Source: Gemmatimonadaceae bacterium
Lineage (GTDB): Bacteria > Gemmatimonadota > Gemmatimonadetes > Gemmatimonadales > Gemmatimonadaceae
Reading direction: 5' to 3'
Length of the DNA: 15,992 nt
Assembly (NCBI GenBank): GCA_014378185.1
Contig: JACMOE010000405.1
Coordinates: 1 to 15,992 of the forward strand
Within the stretch, counting starts at the first letter, position 1. Every line of letters starts with the position of its first letter. Below, one piece after another: positions 8,470 to 15,020 of the stretch. The position numbers were made by a program, and so were the translations under genes. Under the pieces are notes generated by a model. That model had not been told where the DNA came from. It saw only the letters and a program-made list of their open reading frames with translations, and did no database searches.

Positions 8470-9785
8470 CAGGCCACCTGCGCGGGCACCATGTGGACCT
8501 TCTTGCGCTTGATCAGCGCCTCGAAATCAGGCCGGAACTTCTGAATGCCGGACACGACGGGTGTCGCACACGAGTCGCTGAGCACGCAAATGGTCTTGCC
8601 CGTCATGTTGTCCGCAATCTCCAACAGGGTATCCAGGTCCTCGTGCGTCCCGTCGCCGGCCACGATGCGCTCGAGAATCTTGGTCGTCCACGCGGTGCCT
8701 TCGCGGCACTGCGTGCACTGGGCGCAGCTCTCGTGGGCGAAGAACCGAGCAGCGCGCGCGATCTGCTTCACGAGATTCTGCGCATCGTCGATGATGATGA
8801 CGCCTCCCGACCCGAGCATCGTACCGTTGGCCACGAACCCTTCGTAGTCCATCGGCGAATTCTCGGCTTCCTCGCGCGTCTGGATGGGCACGGAGATGCC
8901 CCCGGGAATGATCGCCTTGAACTGGCGACCCGGCAGCGGCCCGCCGCAGAGATCGTAGAGGAAATCCTTGAACGGGAAGCCGAGCGCCACTTCGTAGTTG
9001 CCCGGCTTCGCGATGTTGCCGCACACGGAGAAGAGCTTGGTGCCCGTACTCTTGGGATTGTCGGCGCGGCCAAACGTCTTGTACCAATCCGCGCCATTGT
9101 TGAGGATGTGCGGCACTGCGGCAAGCGTCTCGACGTTGTTGATCGTCGTCGGCATCCCGAACAGCCCGGACACCGCCGGAAAGGGCGGCTTGATGCGCGG
9201 GTTCCCGCGCCGCCCTTCCAGCGAGTTCATCATCGCTGTTTCCTCGCCGCAGATGTACGCGCCCGCGCCCTTGTGCACGTACACGTGCACCGTCTTGCCG
9301 GTACCCATCGCGTTCGTGCCCAGGATGCCTGCCGCATACGCCTCCTTGCAGGCGGCGTTCATCTTTTCCATGGCTTCGGTATACTCGCCGCGAATGTAGA
9401 CGTACGCCACCGTTGCGCCGATGGCATACGCGCCGATTGCGCAGCCCTCCACCAGGGCGTGCGGCGTCCAGCGCATGATCTCGCGATCCTTGAACGTGCC
9501 CGGTTCCGACTCGTCGGCGTTGCAGGCGAGATAGTGCTGCTTGCCATCGCCGGGCTTCATGAAGCTCCACTTGAGGCCCGTGGGGAAGCCGGCGCCACCG
9601 CGACCACGCAGCCCGGAATCCTTCACGATCTGCACGATCTCGGCAGGCTCCATCCGGAGCGCCTTCTCCAGCGCGACATAGCCGCCGCGCTTGCGCCAGC
9701 CGTCGAGGCCGATGGCCTCCTGCTCGCCGAAGTGCTTCGAGAGGACGAGCGACTCGCGCTCGTGTGGCGTGTGGGGAAAGCCCAT
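8469..9785 (-). CDS. nuoF: NADH-quinone oxidoreductase subunit F (NADH/FMN-binding)
   Basis: NuoF (51 kDa homologue) oxidises NADH with FMN and passes electrons to cluster N3. In order the 438-residue protein shows the glycine-rich flavin loop LRGRGGAGFPTGLKW (59-73), ACNADESEPGTFKDR (87-101), GAGAYICGEETAMMNSLEG (about 173-191), and ESCAQCTQCREGT with Cys354, 357 and 360. The fourth N3 ligand is Cys400 in KTICVLSD. The usual spacer residues of the ESCGxCxPC motif are changed to A, T and Q, but the cysteines are all kept. It lies 1 bp after nuoE and overlaps nuoG by one base, as expected for the E-F-G dehydrogenase module. Confidence 0.98.
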   Translation of the reverse strand: MGFPHTPHERESLVLSKHFGEQEAIGLDGWRKRGGYVALEKALRMEPAEIVQIVKDSGLRGRGGAGFPTGLKWSFMKPGDGKQHYLACNADESEPGTFKDREIMRWTPHALVEGCAIGAYAIGATVAYVYIRGEYTEAMEKMNAACKEAYAAGILGTNAMGTGKTVHVYVHKGAGAYICGEETAMMNSLEGRRGNPRIKPPFPAVSGLFGMPTTINNVETLAAVPHILNNGADWYKTFGRADNPKSTGTKLFSVCGNIAKPGNYEVALGFPFKDFLYDLCGGPLPGRQFKAIIPGGISVPIQTREEAENSPMDYEGFVANGTMLGSGGVIIIDDAQNLVKQIARAARFFAHESCAQCTQCREGTAWTTKILERIVAGDGTHEDLDTLLEIADNMTGKTICVLSDSCATPVVSGIQKFRPDFEALIKRKKVHMVPAQVA

Positions 9786-9786
9786 G

Positions 9787-10332
9787 TCAGCCCAGTGAAG
9801 CGAGGAGCGCAGGCACCGATTCCACGGTGACCGACTCGATGAACTGCTCGTTGACCATCAGCGGCGTGTTGAATCCGCACGCACCGAGGCACTCCACCTC
9901 GATCACGGCGTACTTGCCATCGGGCGACGTGACGCCAAGCTCCTCGCACCCCGTCTGCTTCAGCAACGCGTTCACGACATCCTCGGCGCCGCAGACGTTG
10001 CAGGGCGACGTGGTGCAGACCTGGATGAAGTGCGTCGCCACCGGGTGCTGGTGATACATGGTGTAGAAGGACACCACACCCTTCACGTATGCCGGCGTCA
10101 GCTCGAGGATCGCGGCCACCTCGGCCATACCCTCCGCAGGAACCCAGCCCCGCTCGTGCTGCACGATCCACAGCGCCGGCAGAAGCGCGGCCATCTTGGT
10201 GGGATACCGCGTGAGCAGCTCGTCGAGCTCCGCCTTGCGGGCGCCCGTGAACACTGGCGTGTACGTCGCATGCAGGTCGTGCGAGGCATCGCCCGGCGAG
10301 CGCATCTCGCCCATTTCGTTGTTGTTTGTCAT
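9787..10332 (-). CDS. nuoE: NADH-quinone oxidoreductase subunit E ([2Fe-2S])
   Basis: NuoE (24 kDa homologue) is a thioredoxin-fold subunit with the [2Fe-2S] cluster N1a beside the FMN of NuoF. From the ATG at 10332 the protein has 181 residues. The ligands are Cys106 and Cys111 (CTTSPC) and Cys148 and Cys152 (CLGAC). Before them lies the helical part with YVKGVVSFYTMYH. The start is uncertain. The ATG at 10332 lies inside a dispersed-repeat-like element with AGG directly abutting it, and later in-frame ATGs occur at 10314 and 10305. The first 20 or so residues (TNNNEMGEMRSPGD) look unlike the family core, so a later start is possible. It is separated from nuoD by 37 bp, the only real gap in the operon. 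Confidence 0.96.
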   Translation of the reverse strand: MTNNNEMGEMRSPGDASHDLHATYTPVFTGARKAELDELLTRYPTKMAALLPALWIVQHERGWVPAEGMAEVAAILELTPAYVKGVVSFYTMYHQHPVATHFIQVCTTSPCNVCGAEDVVNALLKQTGCEELGVTSPDGKYAVIEVECLGACGFNTPLMVNEQFIESVTVESVPALLASLG

Positions 10333-10362
10333 CCTGAGCAAGCGAAGCGAGTCGAAGGATCT
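10327..10362. repeat. Dispersed-repeat-like element between nuoD and nuoE
   Basis: The 36 bases read TGTCATCCTGAGCAAGCGAA followed by GCGAGTCGAAGGATCT. The ends of the core, ATCCT (10331-10335) and AGGAT (10356-10360), are inverted repeats. I recognise this as resembling a short CATCCTGAGC...GAAGGATCT element that occurs in many copies between genes of diverse bacterial genomes. No second copy is in this window, so its repetitive nature is from memory and not shown here. It fills nearly all of the nuoD-nuoE gap and contributes the nuoE ATG. Confidence 0.6.
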
Positions 10363-10369
10363 GCACGTG

Positions 10370-11683
10370 TCATCGGTCGATCTCCCCCATCACGATGTCA
10401 ATGGACGCGTTGATGGCGATCACGTCCGACAGCAGGTGCCCCTCGACCATCTTCGGGATGGCCGCGAGGTTGACGAAGGATGGCGGACGAATGCGCCAGC
10501 GCACCGGCTTCGAGGTGCCATCGGACACCATGTAGTAGCCCTTCTCGCCCTTGGGACTCTCGACGGCCACGTAGGCTTCGCCGATGGGCGGCCGCGGACC
10601 TTCCATCACCTGCTTGAAGTGATGGATCATGCTCTCCATGTCGCTTGTCGCCTTGCTCTTCGGCGGCAGGATGACGCGATGGTCGTCCACGTTCACCGGG
10701 CCGTCCGGCAGCCGCCTGGGCGCCTGCTCCAGGATACGGATGGGCTGGCGCAGCTCTTCCATGCGCACCAGGAAGCGATCGTACACGTCGCCCGCCTGCC
10801 CGACGGCGATGTCGAAGTCGTAGGTCTCGTAGTCGAGATATGGAAAGTCCTTGCGGACGTCGTACGCCACGCCCGACGCACGGAGCATCGGGCCGGAGAG
10901 GCCGTAATTCACTGCCTCGTCGGCCGACATCGCGCCCAGCCCGATCGTGCGTCCCACCCAGATCGCGTTCTTGGTGAGCATCGCATCGCATTCCGCGAGC
11001 ACCTTGGGAAACGTGCGGCAGAAGTTGTCGAGATCCTCGGTGAACCCGTCCGGAATGTCCGCCCCCATGCCGCCCACGCGCGTGAGCGTGGTGGTGAGGC
11101 GCGCCCCAATCCAGCTCTCGAGCATGGAATACACGCGCTCGCGCTGCTGAAAGATCCACAGGAACGGCGTAAAGGCGCCGATGTCGATGCAGAAGGTCCC
11201 GAGCCACACGCAGTGCGAGATGATGCGCGACAGCTCGCTCGCAATGACACGGAGCACCTTGCAGCGTTCCGTGATCTCGATGCCGAACAACCGCTCCGCG
11301 CCCAGCGCGAACGCGACGTTGTTGCCTGGCGAGTTGAGGTAATCCTCGCGATCCGTCCACGGGATGATCTGGTTGTACTGCCGGTACTCGCCGATCTTCT
11401 CGAAGCCGCAGTGCAGGTAGCCGATGTGCGGTATGCAGCGCACCACCGTCTCGCCATCCAGCTCGAGCACTAGGCGCAACACGCCATGCGTAGCCGGATG
11501 CTGCGGTCCGATGTTGATGAGCATGTGGTCGCCCTCGAGCTCGGGCTCGGCGGCCGGCGGCGCGGTCATCGGGACGATGTTGCCCGCTTCATCCGTCACG
11601 AGCGGCACGCGCTGGGGCCGTCCGCGACTATCCATGCCCGTGGTGGAGAGCTGGACGTCGACGGTCCGTTTCGTGGTCGCCAT
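10370..11683 (-). CDS. nuoD: NADH-quinone oxidoreductase subunit D
   Basis: NuoD (49 kDa homologue, related to [NiFe]-hydrogenase large subunits) forms the quinone pocket next to cluster N2. The 437-residue protein starts with a poorly conserved 50-residue tail. It continues with NIGPQHPATHGVLRL, where His66 matches His38 of Thermus Nqo4, then HIGYLHCGFEKI, and DREDYLNS, where Tyr115 matches the quinone-binding Tyr87 of Nqo4. Later blocks are GPMLRASGVAYDVRKDFPY and RAPSFVNLAAI-like RPPSFVNLAAIPKM, and the C-terminus ends VMGEIDR as usual. The start at 11683 follows GGGAG, 2 bp after the nuoC stop. It is not fused to nuoC, unlike in E. coli. Confidence 0.98.
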   Translation of the reverse strand: MATTKRTVDVQLSTTGMDSRGRPQRVPLVTDEAGNIVPMTAPPAAEPELEGDHMLINIGPQHPATHGVLRLVLELDGETVVRCIPHIGYLHCGFEKIGEYRQYNQIIPWTDREDYLNSPGNNVAFALGAERLFGIEITERCKVLRVIASELSRIISHCVWLGTFCIDIGAFTPFLWIFQQRERVYSMLESWIGARLTTTLTRVGGMGADIPDGFTEDLDNFCRTFPKVLAECDAMLTKNAIWVGRTIGLGAMSADEAVNYGLSGPMLRASGVAYDVRKDFPYLDYETYDFDIAVGQAGDVYDRFLVRMEELRQPIRILEQAPRRLPDGPVNVDDHRVILPPKSKATSDMESMIHHFKQVMEGPRPPIGEAYVAVESPKGEKGYYMVSDGTSKPVRWRIRPPSFVNLAAIPKMVEGHLLSDVIAINASIDIVMGEIDR

Positions 11684-11685
11684 CG

Positions 11686-12390
11686 CTACTCTCCCACCCG
11701 CTCGCCCGTGCTGAGACGCTGTTGCATCTCGGCCGGCAAATCCTCGAACGCTTCGGCAATCGAAAGCTCTTCCATGCTGTACTTGGCTTCTGGGTTCTGC
11801 GCGAGCGCCTGGCGGAGCTGTTCCGAGCGGCTGAAGCGGCCACGCAGCGGAAAGTCCTTCCGCAGCGGAAACCCTTCCTTGTACTGCTCCCACATCAGGA
11901 TGCGGCGCAGGTCCGGATGACCCTCGAAGCGAATGCCGAACATGTCATAGCACTCACGCTCCAGCCAGTCGACGCCCTTGTGGATGTCCCAGATGCTCGG
12001 CACCACGAGCGCTTCGCCCCTGGGAATCAGCGCCTTGAGCCGAAGGAAGCGTCGAAACGGAAGGGAGCGCAGGTGCCACACGACCTCGATGGCCCGCTCC
12101 ATGTCGCGAAACTCGACCGCCGTGACGTCCGAGCAGTAGTCGTAGCGCTGCGATGGGTCGTCGCGCAGCCATCGCACGATCGCGTTGACCTGCGCGCGCT
12201 CCACGATGACCGTGGTCCCACCCCACACGACGCCCACACGATGCACTGCTGCCGCGAACTGTGCGCGGAGGGCTGCCGCCGCCGGATTCTCGGGACCGCC
12301 GTGATGTGGCACATTCCTGGGCGTCACCGGAATCATCGCACCAGCGCCTTCTGCGTGGCCGGCCACGACGGGGAGGAACGGCGTGCTCAC
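11686..12390 (-). CDS. nuoC: NADH-quinone oxidoreductase subunit C
   Basis: NuoC (30 kDa homologue) is a structural subunit of the connecting arm without cofactors. The diagnostic block is ERECYDMFGIRFEGHPDLRR followed by ILMWEQYKEGFPLRKDFPL, at about residues 143-181. The length is 234 residues from the GTG at 12390, whose GTGA overlaps the nuoB stop. An in-frame ATG at 12336 (MIPVTPRN) would give 216 residues and has an AGAAGG about 10 bases upstream, whereas the GTG has no clear Shine-Dalgarno sequence. The start is therefore open and the first 18 residues are doubtful. The C-terminal 35 residues beyond the core are mostly acidic and helical in character. Confidence 0.96.
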   Translation of the reverse strand: MSTPFLPVVAGHAEGAGAMIPVTPRNVPHHGGPENPAAAALRAQFAAAVHRVGVVWGGTTVIVERAQVNAIVRWLRDDPSQRYDYCSDVTAVEFRDMERAIEVVWHLRSLPFRRFLRLKALIPRGEALVVPSIWDIHKGVDWLERECYDMFGIRFEGHPDLRRILMWEQYKEGFPLRKDFPLRGRFSRSEQLRQALAQNPEAKYSMEELSIAEAFEDLPAEMQQRLSTGERVGE

Positions 12391-13013
12391 AACCCGGACC
12401 GCGTCTGGTGGACCGAGTTGCCGAACGGCTCGGAGAGTTCGTCGATGAGTCGCGGTGGAATGTAGAGCTGGCTCGTGGGGTCCGGCTCCATCTCGTTCCG
12501 CAGCGACTTGTCAGCCATTCGCTCGGCCATGATCTTCTTCTGGAGCATCATGATGCCGTAGATGAGGGCCTCGGGACGCGGCGGGCAGCCCGGCACGTAG
12601 ACGTCCACGGGGATGATGGTGTCGATGCCCTGCACCACGGCGTAGTTGTCGAACATGCCGCCTGACGAGGCGCAGGCGCCCATGGAAATGCACCACTTGG
12701 GCTGCGGCATCTGCTGCCAGATGCGGCGGATCACGGGGGCCAGCTTGAAGGGCACCCTCCCGGCGCAGATGAGCACATCAGCCTGTCGCGGGGAGAAGCT
12801 CATGCGCTCCATGCCGAACCGCGCGAGGTCGAACTTGCTTGCCGCGGAAGCCATGAACTCGATAGCGCAGCACGCCGTGCCGAAGGGCATGGGCCACAGC
12901 GAGTTGGCGCGGCCCCAATTGACGAGAAAGTCGAGTCGCGTGGTGACCCAGCTCTCCTGACTCTGGGGATCGATACTGACGACATTGGCGTCCGGCCGCG
13001 GGCTCAATCCCAT
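12387..13013 (-). CDS. nuoB: NADH-quinone oxidoreductase subunit B (cluster N2)
   Basis: NuoB (PSST homologue) carries the [4Fe-4S] cluster N2 that reduces quinone. All four ligands are visible in 208 residues: the tandem Cys48-Cys49 (GTACCAIEFMA), Cys114 (ISMGACASSGG) and Cys143 (VPGCPPRPEAL). Two further cysteines, Cys83 and Cys108, are near by. The segment LICAGRVPFKLAPVIRR differs from the more usual VAGT...KMAP pattern. The start at 13013 has GGGAG (13021-13025) at 7 bases and overlaps nuoA by 10 bp. The longer open frame upstream (to 13421) is out-of-frame nuoA. Confidence 0.98.
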   Translation of the reverse strand: MGLSPRPDANVVSIDPQSQESWVTTRLDFLVNWGRANSLWPMPFGTACCAIEFMASAASKFDLARFGMERMSFSPRQADVLICAGRVPFKLAPVIRRIWQQMPQPKWCISMGACASSGGMFDNYAVVQGIDTIIPVDVYVPGCPPRPEALIYGIMMLQKKIMAERMADKSLRNEMEPDPTSQLYIPPRLIDELSEPFGNSVHQTRSGL

Positions 13014-13408
13014 TGCAAGGCTCCCTTCTTCCACACGTAGACGTATCCGACGAGGAGGATGGCGATGAACACGAGCATCTCCCAGAAGCCGAACAGCGAA
13101 AGCTGTCCCGCCGGGCAGGCGCCCGCCACGAGGTCCACGCCGCAGGAGAGCTGCCGAAAATGGGCGCCCCACGGGATCATGAACACCGTCTCGATGTCGA
13201 AAATGATGAACAGCACCGCAACCATGTAGAACTTCACCGAGAAACGCTCGCGTGCGTCTCCGAGCACCGGCATGCCGGACTCGTACGGTGTCTGCTTCAC
13301 CTCGGTGGGGCGAGGGCGCAGGGTCAGGTGCGATATGACAATGATCAGGGCCGCGTTCATAACGACGAAGCCCAGCAACAGCAACACCGGCAAGTACGTC
13401 CGTTCCAT
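13004..13408 (-). CDS. nuoA: NADH-quinone oxidoreductase subunit A
   Basis: NuoA (ND3 homologue) is a three-helix membrane subunit near the quinone chamber and the first gene of the operon. The 134-residue protein has helix 1 at about 6-28 and the conserved loop PYESGMPVLGDARERFSVKF (41-60). Helix 2 contains VLFIIFDIETVFMIPW, and helix 3 (about 107-126) is followed by WKKGALQWD. Between helices 2 and 3 there is an insertion of about 14 residues with two cysteines (Cys89, Cys98) that most family members I know lack. The start has GGAG (13414-13417) at 5 bases. A promoter and a Rex-like inverted repeat lie directly upstream. Confidence 0.97.
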   Translation of the reverse strand: MERTYLPVLLLLGFVVMNAALIIVISHLTLRPRPTEVKQTPYESGMPVLGDARERFSVKFYMVAVLFIIFDIETVFMIPWGAHFRQLSCGVDLVAGACPAGQLSLFGFWEMLVFIAILLVGYVYVWKKGALQWD

Positions 13409-13423
13409 GCAGTCTCCGCACTC

Positions 13424-13437
13424 GTGAAATCTTTCAC
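13424..13437. promoter_or_regulatory. Perfect inverted repeat upstream of nuoA, Rex-operator-like
   Basis: GTGAAATCTTTCAC is a perfect 6 bp inverted repeat around two bases, equal to GTGAA-N4-TTCAC. This agrees with the core of operators for Rex, the NADH/NAD+ sensing repressor (consensus about TTGTGAA-N4-TTCACAA). The outer bases (C before, T after) do not fit the consensus. It lies 16 bp upstream of the nuoA ATG and about 10-25 bases downstream of the start point predicted from the promoter at 13454-13483. A repressor could block transcription there. No rex gene is in the window. Confidence 0.5.
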
Positions 13438-13453
13438 TAAGTCGCAGCGCATG

Positions 13454-13483
13454 AAGTTACCCGGTGCTGCGAAGCAGTGTCAA
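13454..13483 (-). promoter_or_regulatory. Predicted sigma70-type promoter of the nuo operon
   Basis: On the minus strand a perfect -35 hexamer TTGACA (13483-13478) is followed after 18 bases by TAACTT (13459-13454) as a weak -10. The leader to nuoA would be roughly 40 bases and would contain the inverted repeat at 13424-13437. It is the best promoter-like site in the spacer. The -10 is poor, and the GC-rich host may use different preferences. Confidence 0.5.
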
Positions 13484-13582
13484 CGGCGCACCCGCACGAA
13501 TTTCCGCCTGCGCAATGCCCGTGCGCGCTGGACCCGCTTCGCATGGCGTCGCCTGATGCCGCCGGGTAGCTTTCGCCGCCGA

Positions 13583-13610
13583 TTTGGATGAACGCCTTCC
13601 GCTGTACACT
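13583..13610 (+). promoter_or_regulatory. Predicted sigma70-type promoter of dcd
   Basis: TTTGGA (13583-13588) and TACACT (13605-13610) are spaced by 16 bases and lie just ahead of the dcd ATG, which would leave a short leader. The match is moderate at both hexamers. About 100 bp separates its -35 from that of the divergent nuo promoter; I see no gene in that stretch. Confidence 0.4.
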
Positions 13611-13633
13611 CCACGCCTCACGCTAGAGATCGC

Positions 13634-14188
13634 ATGAGCATCATGTCCGACCGCTGGATCACGCGCATGGCCACCGAGCACGGGATGATCGAGCCCTTCG
13701 AGAGACGCCAGGTCCGCGATGGGGTCATCTCCTATGGCGTGAGCTCGTACGGCTACGACATGCGCGTGGCACGGGAGTTCAGGATCTTCACCAACGTGAT
13801 GAATTCGATTGTCGATCCCAAGGCCTTCGACAGCAACTGCTTCGTGGAGGTGGAGACCGACGTCTGCATCGTGCCGGCGAACAGCTTCGCGCTGGCCCGT
13901 TCCGTGGAGTACTTCCGCATTCCGCGCAACATCCTCACGGTCACGGTGGGCAAGTCCACCTACGCGCGCTGCGGCATCATCACGAACGTCACTCCGTTCG
14001 AGCCGGAGTGGGAGGGATATGTGACCCTCGAGATCTCCAACACCACGCCATTACCGGCGAAGATCTACGCGAATGAAGGCATCGCGCAGGTCCTGTTCTT
14101 CGAAGGCAACGAGCCACCCGAGGTGTCATACAAGGACAAGAAGGGCAAATATCAGGGCCAGCACGGAGTGACGCTGCCGCGTTTGTGA
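13634..14188 (+). CDS. dcd: dCTP deaminase
   Basis: This cytosolic enzyme deaminates dCTP to dUTP, the first step from dCTP to dTMP. The 184-residue protein has the family length. It shows MSIMSDRWITRMA at the start (most relatives begin MSIKSDxWI, which supports the ATG at 13634 over the one at 13643) and the strand YGVSSYGYDMR. The active-site block is GKSTYARCG (Lys107, Ser108, Arg112), and GYVTLEISNTTPLPAKIYAN contains the probable catalytic Glu133. These match Arg110, Ser111, Arg115 and Glu138 of E. coli in position. The protein could be a bifunctional dCTP deaminase/dUTPase, which I cannot exclude from sequence alone. It is the only plus-strand gene, divergent from nuoA and convergent with sdhB, so it is probably transcribed alone. 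There is only a weak GAGA ahead of the start. Confidence 0.97.
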   Translation: MSIMSDRWITRMATEHGMIEPFERRQVRDGVISYGVSSYGYDMRVAREFRIFTNVMNSIVDPKAFDSNCFVEVETDVCIVPANSFALARSVEYFRIPRNILTVTVGKSTYARCGIITNVTPFEPEWEGYVTLEISNTTPLPAKIYANEGIAQVLFFEGNEPPEVSYKDKKGKYQGQHGVTLPRL

Positions 14189-14195
14189 CCGAGCG

Positions 14196-14217
14196 CGCGG
14201 CGGCCCACGTCGCCGCG
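14196..14217. terminator. GC-rich hairpin between convergent dcd and sdhB
   Basis: CGCGGCG (14196-14202) and CGCCGCG (14211-14217) form a perfect 7 bp stem with an 8-base loop. It lies in the 37 bp gap between two convergent stops, 7 bases after dcd and 8 bases before sdhB. There is no run of T on either side, so it may be a weak bidirectional terminator or only an RNA-end-protecting hairpin. Confidence 0.45.
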
Positions 14218-14225
14218 TGAGGCCG

Positions 14226-15020
14226 TTAGCCGTGCCCTCCGCCGGACTTCTCCTCCACGGCCGTGGCCGTGCCGTACATGAAGTCGCGGTTCATGCGCGA
14301 TATGAAGTCGATGCTGATCCCCTTCGGACAGGCTTCCTGGCACTCGCCGAACAGGGTGCACCCGCCAAAGCTTTCCAGGTCCATCTGCGCCACCATCTTG
14401 AGCGCTCGGCGATAGCGCTCCGGCTGGCCCTGCGGCAGCAGGCCGAGGTGCGACATCTTGGCGCTGGTGAACAGGGAGGCCGACGCGTTGGGGCACGCCG
14501 CCACGCACGCGCCGCAGCCGATGCACGCTGCGGCATCCATCGCGTAGTCGGCATCGGTCTTGGGCACGGGGATCAGGTTGCCGTCCTGCGCGCCGCCGGT
14601 AGCCACGCTCACGTAGCCGCCCGCCTGGATGATCCGGTCGAACGCACCGCGGTCCACCACGAGGTCCTTGATGACCGGGAACGCCGTCGCGCGCCACGGC
14701 TCGACGACGATGGAGTCGCCGTCGGTGAAGCTGCGCATGTGCAGTTGGCAGGTGGCGGTGCCCTTCATGGGGCCGTGCGCCACGCCGTTGATCATCACCC
14801 CGCATGAGCCACAGATCCCTTCGCGGCAATCGTGATCGAAGGCGATGGGCACGTCGCCCTGCCCGATGAGGCGCTCGTTCACCACGTCGAGCATCTCGAG
14901 AAAGGACATCTCGGGACTGACGTCGGTGGCCTGGTATTCCACGAGGCTGCCCGGCGCATCAGGACCCGCCTGACGCCAGACCTTCAGCCCGATGGTCATG
15001 TTTCCGGATACGTCGGTCAC
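14226..15020 (-). CDS. sdhB: Succinate dehydrogenase iron-sulfur subunit
   Basis: SdhB carries electrons from the flavin of SdhA to the quinone site. All three clusters have their ligands (numbering from the GTG). [2Fe-2S]: Cys65, 70, 73 and 91 (CREGICGSC ... CQLHM). [4Fe-4S] and [3Fe-4S]: Cys166, 169, 172 and 176 (CIGCGACVAACP) with Cys221, 227 and 231 (CTLFGECQEACP). SHLGLLPQGQPERYRRAL, between the two, resembles the type-B enzymes of Bacteroidota and Actinomycetota. The GTG at 15020 has GGAG (15027-15030) at 6 bases and overlaps the sdhA stop (GTGA), giving 264 residues. The ATG at 14999 would give 257 and has a weaker site. Fumarate reductase activity is a possible alternative. Confidence 0.96.
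   Translation of the reverse strand: MTDVSGNMTIGLKVWRQAGPDAPGSLVEYQATDVSPEMSFLEMLDVVNERLIGQGDVPIAFDHDCREGICGSCGVMINGVAHGPMKGTATCQLHMRSFTDGDSIVVEPWRATAFPVIKDLVVDRGAFDRIIQAGGYVSVATGGAQDGNLIPVPKTDADYAMDAAACIGCGACVAACPNASASLFTSAKMSHLGLLPQGQPERYRRALKMVAQMDLESFGGCTLFGECQEACPKGISIDFISRMNRDFMYGTATAVEEKSGGGHG

Noticed and set aside
5654..11473. Further long plus-strand frames opposite nuoD to nuoH (for example 5654-7204, 6985-8544, 8493-9830, 10196-11473)
   Set aside because: They show the same low-complexity H/R/E/Q composition and fully overlap genes with clear family motifs.
13467..13477. CTGC-GAA-GCAG palindrome within the spacer of the nuo promoter
   Set aside because: A 4 bp stem is expected by chance in GC-rich DNA. 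The 18 bp spacer is not the long one typical of MerR-type promoters.
13510..13526. GCGCA-N7-TGCGC inverted repeat in the spacer
   Set aside because: It is short and made of common GC-rich words, with no match to an operator that I know.
13457..13681. A 74-codon minus-strand frame across the dcd start and the spacer
   Set aside because: It overlaps the dcd N-terminus and the predicted promoters, with no recognisable motif.
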